Source: Pseudoalteromonas byunsanensis (GTDB lineage: Bacteria; Pseudomonadota; Gammaproteobacteria; Enterobacterales; Alteromonadaceae). From it: 64,000 nucleotides of DNA. Shown here piece by piece: positions 1 to 9,792 of this stretch (its first letter is position 1; every line of letters begins with the position of its first letter). The stretch lies in assembly GCF_001854475.1 (NCBI RefSeq), contig NZ_MNAN01000018.1, positions 62,001-126,000 on the forward strand, written 5' to 3'. The translations under genes and the position numbers were made by a program. The notes under the pieces are model-generated. The model saw nothing but the letters and a program-made list of their open reading frames with translations. It did not search any database and was not told the origin of the DNA.

Positions 1-1712
1 ATTTAGCGAAAGAAAATATTATTTATACTGCTGCTGCAACGATGCAATCAGTTGGTCCTGTTGTTGGCACTGTTAAAAAGCTAATGGCAGCAAGTATCGC
101 ACAAGGTACTAACCCCAAGGTGGTTGTGCCAGAGCAACCTATGATGACAGTAGCTGATGTGTTATCCAGTGTGATCACTGACCCAGCAACACTTGCGCCA
201 TTTCAAGCAGTTCAATATATGCGAGGCAGCATTCAATTACCTATGTATTCAGCGAAGCCAGCGACTACTGACATAAGCAGTGCTGCAGATACTTACTGGC
301 GTGCTCAATGTGATAGCGCTGTTGCTGTGCTAGGTTACAAAGCGGCTGTGGGTGGTACGTTACCTGAACCACAAGCAGATACAAATGATGCAGCGTGTGC
401 CGCGATGTCCAATGGAGTGCTGCGTGATTTCGGTTTAGATACTACGCGTTTCTTGACTAAGTATAACACTATCCCGCAAGTTCAATGGTTGGCGAATGTA
501 CCTGTACAGATTACCAAACCAAGAGCTGAGCTATTTGGTATTGAGCAGCCTGCCACAGGTTGGCCTGTAGTTATCCTTCAGCACGGTATTACAACTAGTA
601 AAGAAGCAATGCTTGGCTTGACCTTAGCTTTGAGTTCACAAGGTTTTGCGACGGTTGCAATCGATCACCCAATGCATGGTGAGCGTGGTATAGATGTTGA
701 TGCTGATGGTCTAGATGATTTCAATGCAACAGACGGCAAAGGCTCGGTATTGTCATACATGAATTTGACCTCTTTGTTGGTAGCACGTGACAATTTACGT
801 CAGTCTTCTGTTGATTTACTAGGGTTGCGTTTAGGTCTTAACTTTGTAAATCCAGCGCTTGGTTTAAACCCAACGCAAGTGAGTTTTATTGGTCACTCAT
901 TGGGTTCAATTGTTGCACCTAGCTTTATCGCCCATGCAAATATGCCGCTTGCTGAGCAAGTTGATCCACTATTTAAAGTGCAAAGTGCTGCATTGGCCAG
1001 TGGTGGTAGCGGTATTGCCAGCTTTTTAGCTGAGTCAGAAGAATTTGGTCCATTTGTACAAGGCTCTGTGTTGTTAGCGGCCAACAATCTAGCATCTAAA
1101 GCGTTTATCTCATTCATCGCAACTGATGCAGCATCTGTTTGTCCTGTTGAAGGTATTGAGGTTAACCCACAAGATTCAGCCTACTTGTCGGCAGTTGCAC
1201 CTTGTGCGTTCGTAGCTTACACCAAGCACTTAACGGAGACGGGAGACACCCAGTCATTGGCAGCGATAAAGAGCATTGTTCAACAGTTTGTATATGCGTC
1301 GCAGACGGTACTTGATAGCGGCGATCCAGGTAACTATGCGAGCCTTGTTCAAGCTGTGCAAACACCAATTTATATGAGTGTGGTTACAGGCGGTGTTGAT
1401 GGTAATAAAGCAGACACAGTTATCCCGCCAACAACTTCTAATCCGTTAGCTGGTAGCACGCCACTGGCGCGCATGATGGGTTTGCAAACCGTATCAGAAA
1501 CACAAATGACCACAACGCCTATGAGTTATGTTGTTAACTTTAGCCAAGGTCATCATGGTTCTGTTGTGACGACAGGGTACCGTGAGAACGCTGGTGGCAC
1601 AGAACAAGGTCATGCAATGGCAACTGTAGAAATGCAAACGCAAATCGTGTCTTTCTTAAAGTCTCAAGGTTTATTACTGCCAATTAGCAACTCAGCAGTT
1701 ATTGCTAATTAA
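1..1712 (+). CDS. VolA/Pla-1/cef-family extracellular lipase, 3' part
   Basis: The frame is open to the left edge, so this is the C-terminal part of a longer gene; family members are near 800 residues and about 570 are visible. The ATG at 42 is only an internal methionine. The alpha/beta-hydrolase core shows an oxyanion-like LQHGI segment, a DHPMHGERG segment, and the nucleophile elbow GHSLG with its serine codon at 897-899. A histidine-rich stretch near the end (QGHHGS) may supply the catalytic His. The family consists of surface or secreted lysophospholipases/lipases that release fatty acids from lecithin, which fits the fatty-acid oxidation gene fadE in the same window. The gene ends just before a strong terminator. 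The signal peptide or lipobox cannot be seen. Confidence 0.85.
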   Translation, partial: LAKENIIYTAAATMQSVGPVVGTVKKLMAASIAQGTNPKVVVPEQPMMTVADVLSSVITDPATLAPFQAVQYMRGSIQLPMYSAKPATTDISSAADTYWRAQCDSAVAVLGYKAAVGGTLPEPQADTNDAACAAMSNGVLRDFGLDTTRFLTKYNTIPQVQWLANVPVQITKPRAELFGIEQPATGWPVVILQHGITTSKEAMLGLTLALSSQGFATVAIDHPMHGERGIDVDADGLDDFNATDGKGSVLSYMNLTSLLVARDNLRQSSVDLLGLRLGLNFVNPALGLNPTQVSFIGHSLGSIVAPSFIAHANMPLAEQVDPLFKVQSAALASGGSGIASFLAESEEFGPFVQGSVLLAANNLASKAFISFIATDAASVCPVEGIEVNPQDSAYLSAVAPCAFVAYTKHLTETGDTQSLAAIKSIVQQFVYASQTVLDSGDPGNYASLVQAVQTPIYMSVVTGGVDGNKADTVIPPTTSNPLAGSTPLARMMGLQTVSETQMTTTPMSYVVNFSQGHHGSVVTTGYRENAGGTEQGHAMATVEMQTQIVSFLKSQGLLLPISNSAVIAN

Positions 1713-1734
1713 TAGTTATTGAGTCAAGATGATA

Positions 1735-1757
1735 AGCCGCTGTTGAGCGGCTTTTTT
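1735..1757 (+). terminator. Rho-independent terminator of the lipase gene
   Basis: Six-base-pair stem AGCCGC/GCGGCT around a TGTTGA loop, followed by seven T residues, 22 bases after the lipase stop codon. Confidence 0.85.
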
Positions 1758-1791
1758 TATGGTTTATTGTTAGATTTTAAAGGAGTCAACG

Positions 1792-2796
1792 TTGGCATTT
1801 TTATTTGAGTATGGTTTGTTTTTGGCTAAAGTGGTCACAATAGTTTTTGCGATAGGAGCGACGGTTGCGTTAATTGTCGGCGCTGGGCAAAAGTCGAAAA
1901 ATGGCTCAGGAGAAGTCGAGCTAAAAGACCTGTCTAAGCAAATGCAGGAAACCAAAACGCGTTTTGTTGAGCAGGCTCTTGATAAAAAAGAACTTAAGGC
2001 ATATAAGAAGACGTTAAAAAAACAGCAAGACGAGCAGCCGCAGGGCAGAGTCTTTGTCGTGGACTTTGCGGGCAGTCTAGATGCACATGAAGTTAAGAAT
2101 TTACGAGAAGAAATTAGCGCAATTTTAACTATCGCGGATAAAAGTAAAGACCAAGTGGTAGTGAATGTTGAAAGTGGTGGTGGGGTCGTGCATGGCTATG
2201 GTCTAGCTGCGTCTCAACTGAACCGTGTAAAGCTAAATGGCCTGCCTCTTACGGTGTGCGTGGACAAAGTCGCAGCGAGTGGTGGCTACATGATGGCATG
2301 TGTTGCTGATAAGATTATTGCAGCGCCTTTTGCCATTGTTGGCTCTATTGGTGTGCTAGCGCAAATTCCAAATTTCCATAAGATCCTGAAAAAGAACGAT
2401 GTGGATTTTGAGCAGATCACCGCGGGAGAGTATAAGCGAACGTTAACTATATTTGGTGAAAATACAGATAAAGGACGTGAGAAGTTCAAAGAAGAAATTG
2501 AGCACACACATGGCTTGTTTAAGTCTTTTGTTGCTGAGCATAGACCTCAGCTAGATATATCCACGGTAGCTACTGGTGAGCATTGGTTTGCAACCTATGC
2601 AAAATCACTCAATCTGGTTGATGAAATTAGTACCAGTGACGATGTGTTGATGTCTCTAGATCAAACACATCAGCTCTACAAGGTTACTTATCGAGGTAAA
2701 AAGTCGCTATCAGAAAAAATCGGTTTGGGTTTTAGTGCCGCAATTGAAAAAGTAGGCGTATCGCTATGGTCGAAAGCTAATAACGCCCGCTTGTAA
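1792..2796 (+). CDS. sohB: SohB-type inner-membrane serine protease (S49 family)
   Basis: 334 residues, close to the usual SohB length. The start is TTG at 1792, chosen because AAAGGAG (1779-1785) sits seven bases upstream and the product begins with a SohB-like N-terminus (FEYGLFLAK) leading into a membrane anchor at about residues 5-30. A charged linker follows, then the S49 ClpP-fold domain. Visible motifs are GGGVVHGYGLA, DKVAASGGYMMACVADKI with the probable catalytic serine, VGSIGV, and GEYKRTLTIFGENT with the probable catalytic lysine. SohB is a periplasm-facing peptidase related to the signal-peptide peptidase SppA. It stands alone between two terminators. Confidence 0.93.
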   Translation: MAFLFEYGLFLAKVVTIVFAIGATVALIVGAGQKSKNGSGEVELKDLSKQMQETKTRFVEQALDKKELKAYKKTLKKQQDEQPQGRVFVVDFAGSLDAHEVKNLREEISAILTIADKSKDQVVVNVESGGGVVHGYGLAASQLNRVKLNGLPLTVCVDKVAASGGYMMACVADKIIAAPFAIVGSIGVLAQIPNFHKILKKNDVDFEQITAGEYKRTLTIFGENTDKGREKFKEEIEHTHGLFKSFVAEHRPQLDISTVATGEHWFATYAKSLNLVDEISTSDDVLMSLDQTHQLYKVTYRGKKSLSEKIGLGFSAAIEKVGVSLWSKANNARL

Positions 2797-2823
2797 GACC
2801 CTCATATTAATACGTTTATAGAT

Positions 2824-2850
2824 AAGCACTTGGGCACGTCCAAGTGCTTT
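2824..2850 (+). terminator. Terminator between sohB and the PH-domain gene
   Basis: Ten-base-pair stem AAGCACTTGG/CCAAGTGCTT with loop GCACGT and a short T tract on the + strand. It lies between converging genes; the opposite strand has only a weak T tract, so it mainly serves sohB. Confidence 0.75.
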
Positions 2851-2854
2851 TATA

Positions 2855-3232
2855 TCAAAGAGAATAAGTACTGATAATACGGTAAACCTCGTTGATATTA
2901 TCACCGGCTTTAAATTCTTTACAGATAGGCGTTGGGTCTGATCCGACCCAGATTTTTAACTCGGAGTCTAAGTCAAAGTGACCGGCGCTCTCCTTACTAA
3001 ATTTAGTAATTTTGCTGTAAGGAATACTAACAATTTCAACTTTAGAGCCAGTCACACCTTGCTTATCAATTAACAACAAGCGCTTATTTGAAAACACAAA
3101 CATATCTCGAATGACTTGATATGCTTTTTCAATATGTTCGCCCTCGATTAATGTATCTTTGAGTAACGCTTCTAGCTTATCGTGATCTACTTCACTGGCG
3201 TTTCCTAAAATACCGCTTAATAATCCCATCAT
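2855..3232 (-). CDS. PH domain-containing protein (bacterial PH, PF08000-like)
   Basis: 125 residues, no signal peptide or membrane segment. The pattern EGEHIEKAYQVIRDMFVFSN, then a beta-strand series (KRLLLIDKQGV, VEIVSIPYSKI) and a final amphipathic helix, matches the small bacterial pleckstrin-homology proteins. Their molecular role is not established. The ATG directly follows the stop codon of the ABC ATPase gene, so it is the third gene of an ABC permease-ATPase-PH operon. Whether it acts with the transporter is inference from the operon only. Confidence 0.75.
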   Translation of the reverse strand: MMGLLSGILGNASEVDHDKLEALLKDTLIEGEHIEKAYQVIRDMFVFSNKRLLLIDKQGVTGSKVEIVSIPYSKITKFSKESAGHFDLDSELKIWVGSDPTPICKEFKAGDNINEVYRIISTYSL

Positions 3233-4135
3233 TTAGTCCTTCTGAAATAGTTGGTTTTCAAGTGTATGGCCGTTGACCAGTTGATGATACTGCCAGTTAC
3301 ATTTATAGCAGTATTTAAGCAAGTGTATATCAAATTGTTCAAACTCCCACTGATACTCAATGATATATTCCTTATTCTGACTTTGAGTAACGTAGAGCAC
3401 ACCACTGAGCTGTTTGAGGCGCTCTAGTGCATCTTTGTACTGCTCATGCAGTTGCAATGTAATGTACTTACTATGGCCGCTAGGTGCGTTCCGATTATGA
3501 GCTGTTAGTTTACCTTTATCTAAGTACAAGACTCGATCACATAAACGTTCCAGCTCAGCTAGATCATGCGAGCTTAAAATAAAGCTAATTTCGTCGCTTA
3601 ATGAGGATATCAAAGATCGGATCTCTCTGGCATGCAATGGGTCGAGCCCCGCTGTAGCTTCATCTAGTAGCACTATTTTAGGCGAACCAAGTAATGCCTG
3701 AGCGATGCAAACACGTTTCCTCATACCATGAGACAGCTCGTTCACCTGGGAATGGTGATTGTCACTTAGGCCAACCAACTCTAATACCCGTGTCGTTTCT
3801 TTAAGTGCTTCACTTTTGCTAAACCCCTGTAATGCCCCATAAAAACAAAGTTGTTTTTGGATGGAGAACCTTGGGTCGAGCATTGCATCTTGTGGCAGTG
3901 CAGTTAGTTTGCCAAATAGCGATGGGTGATTTAAAGGTTGGCCAAGAATTTTTACCTCACCTTGATCTGGTCTGAGGTAGCCACATAGGATACTGAATAA
4001 GGTGGTTTTACCTGCGCCATTAGGCCCAACAAGCGCTGTTGTAGTGCCCGCTTCGATGGTAAAACTCACGTTGTCTAATGCTTTTTTGCCGCCAAACGAT
4101 TTGGATAGCTGATTTACTTCAATGAGGGTACTCAT
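3233..4135 (-). CDS. ABC transporter ATP-binding protein
   Basis: 300 residues. Walker A GPNGAGKTT, Q-loop region LPQD, signature LSHGMRKRV, Walker B IVLLDEATAGLD and the switch histidine in SSHD are all present in order. The first 215 residues form the nucleotide-binding domain and about 80 further residues form a variable C-terminal extension, typical of CcmA/NatA-type ATPases paired with ABC-2 permeases. Its ATG overlaps the stop of the permease gene by four bases (4132-4135), indicating translational coupling. The substrate is unknown. Confidence 0.9.
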   Translation of the reverse strand: MSTLIEVNQLSKSFGGKKALDNVSFTIEAGTTTALVGPNGAGKTTLFSILCGYLRPDQGEVKILGQPLNHPSLFGKLTALPQDAMLDPRFSIQKQLCFYGALQGFSKSEALKETTRVLELVGLSDNHHSQVNELSHGMRKRVCIAQALLGSPKIVLLDEATAGLDPLHAREIRSLISSLSDEISFILSSHDLAELERLCDRVLYLDKGKLTAHNRNAPSGHSKYITLQLHEQYKDALERLKQLSGVLYVTQSQNKEYIIEYQWEFEQFDIHLLKYCYKCNWQYHQLVNGHTLENQLFQKD

Positions 4136-4941
4136 AATGATCTTCTCCTAAAAATAAATACACCTACAGCTAGTAGTGCAGCGGCTTGTATAATAGGGAG
4201 TATCCACAGTAAAAGAGGGACATTAGTATGTGGTGCGACATCTAACAGTTGTACACCCGGAAATATATAAAACAGCACATCTATTAAACTTAGATAAGAA
4301 CTAAAAAAGCTCAGTAGTGCATTGCCTAGCGTGAATAATAAGATAGCGAGTACAATTGATAGTCTTGATGAGCTACTAATTAGGTTGAGCACTGCCATGA
4401 GTGCGATGAAAGGCATGACGATAACACTGAGTTGAAATACTAAAGTTATGGCCAGTAATGCACCTGAAACAAGTAGTTCTGGCGCGCGATAGGTCATTAC
4501 TGCCAATGTTGCTAAAGCAGTTAAAGTGATCAGGCTAAACAAAATAGTGAGCTGACCGATAAAGCGTCCAATTAAGATTTCGTCTCGAGTACAACGTAGA
4601 CTAAGAAACCGCAGTGTCCCCCTTTGCCTGTCTCCAACCGTCTGATCTGAGCATACAAACAAACTGAAAACTGGAAAGCTATATAATGCAACAAGCCAGA
4701 AGATAGCCAGTTCGGCTTGTGGCCAACTGGCCAAAGCTTTTAATCCAATATTACCCGCAAGCTCCTGTGCTACACCTGAAAATTCAGGGCTACTCAGAAA
4801 GGGGACCGCGTGCCCAATCGGGTAGCGCAGTATCATAAGCCACAGCATGGCGAAAGCGGATAAGGCAAGTAGGCCACGTTTTGTGGCAAATAGGCGAGTT
4901 AACTCAAATTGTGCTAACTGCCACACTCTGTGTATATTCAT
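4132..4941 (-). CDS. ABC-2 type transporter permease
   Basis: 269 residues with about six hydrophobic segments and the layout of ABC-2 permeases: a cytoplasmic N-terminal amphipathic stretch, a first TM segment, a periplasmic loop, and five further TM segments (for example AELAIFWLVALYSFPVFSLF). The start is the ATG at 4939-4941 because AAAGGAG precedes it by five bases; a longer frame to 4959 would place that ribosome-binding site inside the gene. It forms the membrane part of an exporter with the downstream ATPase. Cargo is unknown; NosY/CcmB-like relatives export diverse substrates. Confidence 0.85.
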   Translation of the reverse strand: MNIHRVWQLAQFELTRLFATKRGLLALSAFAMLWLMILRYPIGHAVPFLSSPEFSGVAQELAGNIGLKALASWPQAELAIFWLVALYSFPVFSLFVCSDQTVGDRQRGTLRFLSLRCTRDEILIGRFIGQLTILFSLITLTALATLAVMTYRAPELLVSGALLAITLVFQLSVIVMPFIALMAVLNLISSSSRLSIVLAILLFTLGNALLSFFSSYLSLIDVLFYIFPGVQLLDVAPHTNVPLLLWILPIIQAAALLAVGVFIFRRRSL

Positions 4942-5040
4942 AGTATCTCCTTTGAACATACAGTACCCTTTTAGACATAGGATAGAAACTGTAAATATGT
5001 TTCAGAGTGTGGCGAATGTAACATTTACCTGTTTAAGGCA

Positions 5041-6861
5041 TTACCAGCCACACTGGCGGCCTTTATTTTGTTCCTCTAGGTATTTTTGCAACGGTGCAAA
5101 GTAGTCAAGGATAGCGGTTGCATCCATTTGCTGTTTGCCTGTCACAGACTCTAAAGCTTCTTGCCAAGGACGACTACTGCCCATCTCTAACATCGCATTG
5201 AGCTTTTCACCAGCCTCTTTTGAGTTGTAGATAGAGCAGCGGTGAATGGACTCTTTATTGTCTGCTATTTCACATAGTGAACGGTGGAAATCAAACTGTA
5301 AAATATGCGCTAGGAAGTAACGCGTGTAAGGAACGTTACCTGGAACATGATATTTTGCACCAGCATCGAAATCAGCTTCTGTGCGTGCAATTGGTGCTCT
5401 GATCCCTTGGTATTTTTCCCGTAAATCCCACCATGCTTGGTTATATTGCTCAGGGCTGATTTCACCAGAGAATACCTTCCAACGCCATTGGTCAACTAAT
5501 AAACCAAATGGAATAAACGCTACTTTATCCAACGCCATACGCATCAGCAGACCGATGTCTTTTGACTCGTCAGGCACGTTATCAAGTAAGCCGATTTCTT
5601 TTAAGTAACCAGGAGTTACTGAAAGCGCGATAGTGTCACCAATCGCTTCGTGGAAGCCATCATTGGCACTGTCCTGATAGTAAATCGGCTGATTTTTGTA
5701 AGCGCGTTGATAGAAGTTGTGCCCTAACTCGTGGTGGATCGTAGAAAATTCTTCGCCAGTACGTTGAATACACATCTTAATACGGATGTCATCTTGGTTA
5801 TCTAAGTTCCACGCAGAGGCATGACATTGCACGTCTCTGTCACGAGGCTTGAGGAATAGAGAGCGGTTGTAGAATGTCTCAGGCAATGGCGCAAAGCCCA
5901 TAGAAGTAAAGAACTTTTCAGCACCTCTAACCATATCCATTTCTGAGTAGTTATGCTCAGCTAGCAGCTCCGTAACGTCGTAACCAGGGTCGGCATTATC
6001 TGGAGCAACTACATCATAAATATTACCCCATTGCTGCGCCCACATATTGCCTAATAGGTGGGCTGGGATTGGCTTGTCTTGAGGCACTTTGTCTTCGCCA
6101 TACTTTTCGCCAAGCTTAGCTCTTACATGGCAATGAAGTGCATTGTAAAGCGGCTTAACTTGACCCCAAAGACGGTCTAATTCGTTAGCGAAATCATTGG
6201 CTGGCATATCGTATTTACTGCGCCACATAGCGCCTGTGTCTTCATAGCCAAGCTCCTTTGCGCCTTCGTTTGCCAATACAACTTGTTTTTCAAAAAGCGG
6301 GCGCATAGGCTTAGATATTTGACGCCAACCTTGCCACGTATCCAATAATTCTTCGTAATTACGGCTGTTTGCCATGGTGGTGGTCAGCTCACCAAGACTT
6401 TGACAGTTTTTGCCATCTTTGCAGTAATTACCTTTTGCGTATATACCATCAAGTTCTGCAAGTAAACCGGCAAGCTGTTCTGACTTTTCAGCATTTTGAG
6501 GTGCAGCAATTGTCAGTTGAAGTTTTAACTTATCCATTTTTCTGCGGTTGTCTTCGCTTAAGTTTAACGAATCAAAACGGGCAGCTTCACTGGCCAATTG
6601 TACAACGGTATCTGTTGACTCCTGGCCAACGCTCGCAGCAAGCGCTGCAGTGTCTTCAGTCACAAAGTTCGCATAAATCCACTGCGCGCGATTACCTCTG
6701 ATACTTAAGTCTTCCAAAGTCGCTTGTGCGTTTGCTAGGAAGATTTCAGCGTCTTTTTCTGTCAGTGCTTGGTTATTATTTTCAGTGCTATTACAGCCTG
6801 ATAGTGACAGTGCTGTGGCAACCACACATGCACCTACACTCAGTCGAAATAAAGGTTTCAT
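5041..6861 (-). CDS. M2 family zinc metallopeptidase lipoprotein (ACE-like dicarboxypeptidase)
   Basis: 606 residues from the ATG at 6859-6861. This start gives a lipoprotein signal peptide (MKPLFRLSVGACVVATALS) with lipobox LSGC; a longer frame reaching 6942 has no signal peptide. The zinc site is clear: HHELGH in the segment EFSTIHHELGHNFYQ, with the third ligand glutamate in DGFHEAIGD. The length and the sequence around the active site fit bacterial angiotensin-converting-enzyme homologues, which cleave dipeptides from peptide C-termini in the periplasm or outer membrane. There is no strong ribosome-binding site. It is followed after about 100 bases by the ABC permease gene on the same strand. 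Confidence 0.93.
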   Translation of the reverse strand: MKPLFRLSVGACVVATALSLSGCNSTENNNQALTEKDAEIFLANAQATLEDLSIRGNRAQWIYANFVTEDTAALAASVGQESTDTVVQLASEAARFDSLNLSEDNRRKMDKLKLQLTIAAPQNAEKSEQLAGLLAELDGIYAKGNYCKDGKNCQSLGELTTTMANSRNYEELLDTWQGWRQISKPMRPLFEKQVVLANEGAKELGYEDTGAMWRSKYDMPANDFANELDRLWGQVKPLYNALHCHVRAKLGEKYGEDKVPQDKPIPAHLLGNMWAQQWGNIYDVVAPDNADPGYDVTELLAEHNYSEMDMVRGAEKFFTSMGFAPLPETFYNRSLFLKPRDRDVQCHASAWNLDNQDDIRIKMCIQRTGEEFSTIHHELGHNFYQRAYKNQPIYYQDSANDGFHEAIGDTIALSVTPGYLKEIGLLDNVPDESKDIGLLMRMALDKVAFIPFGLLVDQWRWKVFSGEISPEQYNQAWWDLREKYQGIRAPIARTEADFDAGAKYHVPGNVPYTRYFLAHILQFDFHRSLCEIADNKESIHRCSIYNSKEAGEKLNAMLEMGSSRPWQEALESVTGKQQMDATAILDYFAPLQKYLEEQNKGRQCGW

Positions 6862-7005
6862 TTGATTTATCACTTGTTGTTGTTTGAGCGTTGAATAATA
6901 ACAGCGCTCTTGGCAAGCGACAAATAATGTAAGTTCAATCACATGGATAAATTGAGTTTGCGCGATTTTTAAGCATACTTAAAGCGTTACGAACAGGAGG
7001 TCAGT

Positions 7006-9267
7006 ATGGGCATTATTGTATTTACCATTGTAGTTGTGTGTATTATTTTCGCATTCCAGCCGCTGCGTTATAGAGTGATTAGTTTACCTGTGATGCGGTA
7101 TTTTAAACGTGCTTTACCCAAACTAACCCAGACAGAGCAAGAAGCGATGGAGGCTGGGGATACTTGGTGGGATAGTCAGCTATTTTCAGGTCATCCAAAT
7201 TGGAACAAATGGCATCAAAATGATGCGCCAAAACTAAGCGATAAAGAGCAGGCCTTTATCGAAAATGAACTACAAACTTTGTTATCAATGCTTGATGAAC
7301 AGCAAATCAGACATGATAAAGACTTACCCGAATCTGTTTGGACTTATTTAAAAGAAAAAGGCTTTTTTGCTTTTATTATTCCCAAGAAGTTTGGTGGCAG
7401 AGAATTTAGCGCACAAGCTAATTCTACTATCGTGGCCAAAATTGCCAGTAAAAGTTTATCTGCCGCTGTAACTGTAATGGTGCCCAATAGTTTAGGACCT
7501 GCAGAATTGCTTATGCATTATGGTACACCAGAACAAAAAAGTGACTGGTTGCCTAAATTGGCAACAGGCGAAGCATTGCCTTGTTTTGCGTTGACTGCTT
7601 TGGAGGCAGGCTCTGATGCTGGAGCAATATCTGATTTTGGTGTTGTGTGTAAAAAGACCTTTCAAGGTAAAAAAGTACTTGGATTAAAGTTAACTTGGTC
7701 AAAACGTTATATTACCTTAGCACCAGTTGCGACAGTATTGGGTTTGGCTTTTAAGGCTTACGACCCTGACGGGTTGTTAGGAGATAGACCTGCATTGGGC
7801 ATTACCTGTGCGCTGATACCAACTGATCATAAAGGTGTAAAAACAGGGCCACGTCATAACCCTTTAGATCAAGGGTTTATGAATGGAACGACGGAGGGTA
7901 AAGATGTTTTTATCCCTTTGGACTGGGTGATTGGTGGTCAAGCGGGAATAGGAAAGGGCTGGCGCATGTTGGTGTCTTGCTTAAGTGCTGGTAGGGGGAT
8001 TTCACTCCCTGCATTGAGTGCTGGTACCGCTCACTTATGTACTAGAACAACGTCAGCTTATGCCAGAATTAGAGAGCAGTTTGGACAGTCTATTGCTGAT
8101 TTTGAAGGGGTTCAAGAGAGCCTTGCGAGAATTGCAGGGCTGACATATAGCATAGAAGCGTGTCGACAAACCACGGCACAAGCTATTGATATGAAAAAAA
8201 GTCCCGCTGTAATTACCGCAATTGCCAAGTACCACTTAACCGAAATGTCACGGATAGTGATGAATGACGCGCTAGATATTCATGGTGGTAAAGCTATTCA
8301 AAAAGGACCCAGTAATTATCTTGCTAATAACTATACGGGGATCCCAATCTCGATTACGGTTGAAGGTGCCAATATTTTAACCCGCAACCTTATGATCTTT
8401 GGACAAGGGGCGACTAGATGCCACCCTTTTATTTTTAAAGAGATCCAAGTTATACAAAATAGTGAGGCAGATAATGGCCTTAGAGAGTTTGACAAGCTGC
8501 TCATGTCACATATGCAACATACGACGGTAAATGTATTCAAGGCGCTGTGGTTAGGTTTGACAAGAGGTTATGGGTTACCAGTATCTACTTCTGGACCAAC
8601 ACAAAAATACTATCAAAAGCTTAACTGGCTGAGCGTATGTCTTGCGGTATGTGCTGATTTAGCCATGCTTCGACTGGGTGGAGATTTAAAACGAAAAGAA
8701 ATGTTATCGGCGCGCTTAGGCGATGTTTTAAGTCACTTATACTTGGCATCATGTGTGCTGAAAAAATACGAACACGATGGACGTCAACAGGGTGATCTCA
8801 AGGCTGTTCACTATGCATTGTCACATCACCTAAAATCAGGCTTTACAGCTTTAGATGATTTTATTGATAATTTCACTAATCGTTTTGTTGGGCAGTTGCT
8901 CAAGCGTTGGTGCCATTTCTTTGGGCATGGTGCAAAGGGGCCGAGTGACTATATGGTTGGTGGGGTGTGTACGGCCCTGTGGAAAGATAAGAATGCACGT
9001 GAACGGATAAGTCACTTATGCTGCGTTAAGTCTAATCCGGCAGTTGCAGAGATTGAAGAAGCCTATCTTTGCTACAAGTCCACAATAGCAACACGCAAGA
9101 AGCTCAAGCAGTGGCAAAGCAACTACAAAGTTTATTACTACGATAAATCATTTGTGGATTTAGTGTCTTTGGCTGTTAGTGATCAGGTGATGAGCCAAGA
9201 AGAAGCGCAATCGCTTATCGAGTCCGAAGACCTGCGTCAAAAAGCGATTGCTGTTGATGTATTTTGA
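7006..9267 (+). CDS. fadE: Acyl-CoA dehydrogenase FadE
   Basis: 753 residues, slightly shorter than E. coli FadE (about 814). AGGAGG lies six bases before the ATG. An N-terminal hydrophobic segment (residues 2-18) suggests membrane association. The acyl-CoA dehydrogenase N, middle and C domains are recognisable (FALTALEAGSDAGA, GAGRGISLPALS-like region, VEGANILTRNLMIFGQGATRCHPF), followed by the C-terminal DUF1974 extension specific to FadE (FTNRFVGQLLKRWCHFFGHG). It catalyses the first step of beta-oxidation, forming trans-2-enoyl-CoA. It stands alone, convergent with a lipoprotein gene 10 bases away, with no separate terminator visible. Confidence 0.93.
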   Translation: MGIIVFTIVVVCIIFAFQPLRYRVISLPVMRYFKRALPKLTQTEQEAMEAGDTWWDSQLFSGHPNWNKWHQNDAPKLSDKEQAFIENELQTLLSMLDEQQIRHDKDLPESVWTYLKEKGFFAFIIPKKFGGREFSAQANSTIVAKIASKSLSAAVTVMVPNSLGPAELLMHYGTPEQKSDWLPKLATGEALPCFALTALEAGSDAGAISDFGVVCKKTFQGKKVLGLKLTWSKRYITLAPVATVLGLAFKAYDPDGLLGDRPALGITCALIPTDHKGVKTGPRHNPLDQGFMNGTTEGKDVFIPLDWVIGGQAGIGKGWRMLVSCLSAGRGISLPALSAGTAHLCTRTTSAYARIREQFGQSIADFEGVQESLARIAGLTYSIEACRQTTAQAIDMKKSPAVITAIAKYHLTEMSRIVMNDALDIHGGKAIQKGPSNYLANNYTGIPISITVEGANILTRNLMIFGQGATRCHPFIFKEIQVIQNSEADNGLREFDKLLMSHMQHTTVNVFKALWLGLTRGYGLPVSTSGPTQKYYQKLNWLSVCLAVCADLAMLRLGGDLKRKEMLSARLGDVLSHLYLASCVLKKYEHDGRQQGDLKAVHYALSHHLKSGFTALDDFIDNFTNRFVGQLLKRWCHFFGHGAKGPSDYMVGGVCTALWKDKNARERISHLCCVKSNPAVAEIEEAYLCYKSTIATRKKLKQWQSNYKVYYYDKSFVDLVSLAVSDQVMSQEEAQSLIESEDLRQKAIAVDVF

Positions 9268-9277
9268 TTTATTGCGC

Positions 9278-9715
9278 TTAGCGGGCAAATGGGTCTGGGT
9301 TGATTTTATCTATATACCATTTGCCTTTCTTCCTGAGCATTTGGACACTACGCATATCATCAACCTTTTCACCGTTAAAGTAGCCTGTGAATACTAGATT
9401 AACTTTTGCGTTATCACCATATTGCTCACGTAAGCTCTCATTTGTCATGTCAACTTCAATTGTGACTTCGTCAAAGCGCATATTAACTAGGTTACGGGTA
9501 AATTGTGATGCGGTACCATAAGAGCGCATGATTCTGGCAAGTCTTGGCGTAACATGTACAAGCGCCAGATCCATATTGCCTTTGTTATACAAAGCATCGA
9601 AATAGACGGTCGCTATGTAGCCAGGACTGTCTTCATCACCTTTGGGTTTATCTTCTTCACCACAACCAACTAGAATCAGACATAAAGTCACTAAAATCGT
9701 ATGTATTAACTTCAT
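9278..9715 (-). CDS. Small lipoprotein, NTF2-like fold possible
   Basis: 145 residues. The N-terminus is a lipoprotein signal peptide with lipobox LVGC followed by acidic residues (GEEDKPKGDEDSP). The body (GYIATVYFDALYNKGNMD, then alternating strands ending KKGKWYIDKINPDPF) resembles DUF4878/NTF2-like lipoproteins, in which a helix pair packs on a curved sheet. No catalytic motif is visible. It is monocistronic and convergent with fadE. Function unknown. Confidence 0.75.
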   Translation of the reverse strand: MKLIHTILVTLCLILVGCGEEDKPKGDEDSPGYIATVYFDALYNKGNMDLALVHVTPRLARIMRSYGTASQFTRNLVNMRFDEVTIEVDMTNESLREQYGDNAKVNLVFTGYFNGEKVDDMRSVQMLRKKGKWYIDKINPDPFAR

Positions 9716-9792
9716 AATGAATTGAATTAGTTCTAGATGAACTAAGTTTGTAAGTAAATTTGCAATAAGTAAAGGCGCAATCGTACAGAATT

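Noticed and set aside
893..1117. Antisense open frame inside the lipase gene
   Set aside because: Shadow of the well-supported lipase frame, with no start signals or motif.
6862..6942. N-terminal extension of the M2 peptidase
   Set aside because: The extension has no signal character, while the internal ATG starts a clear lipoprotein signal peptide.
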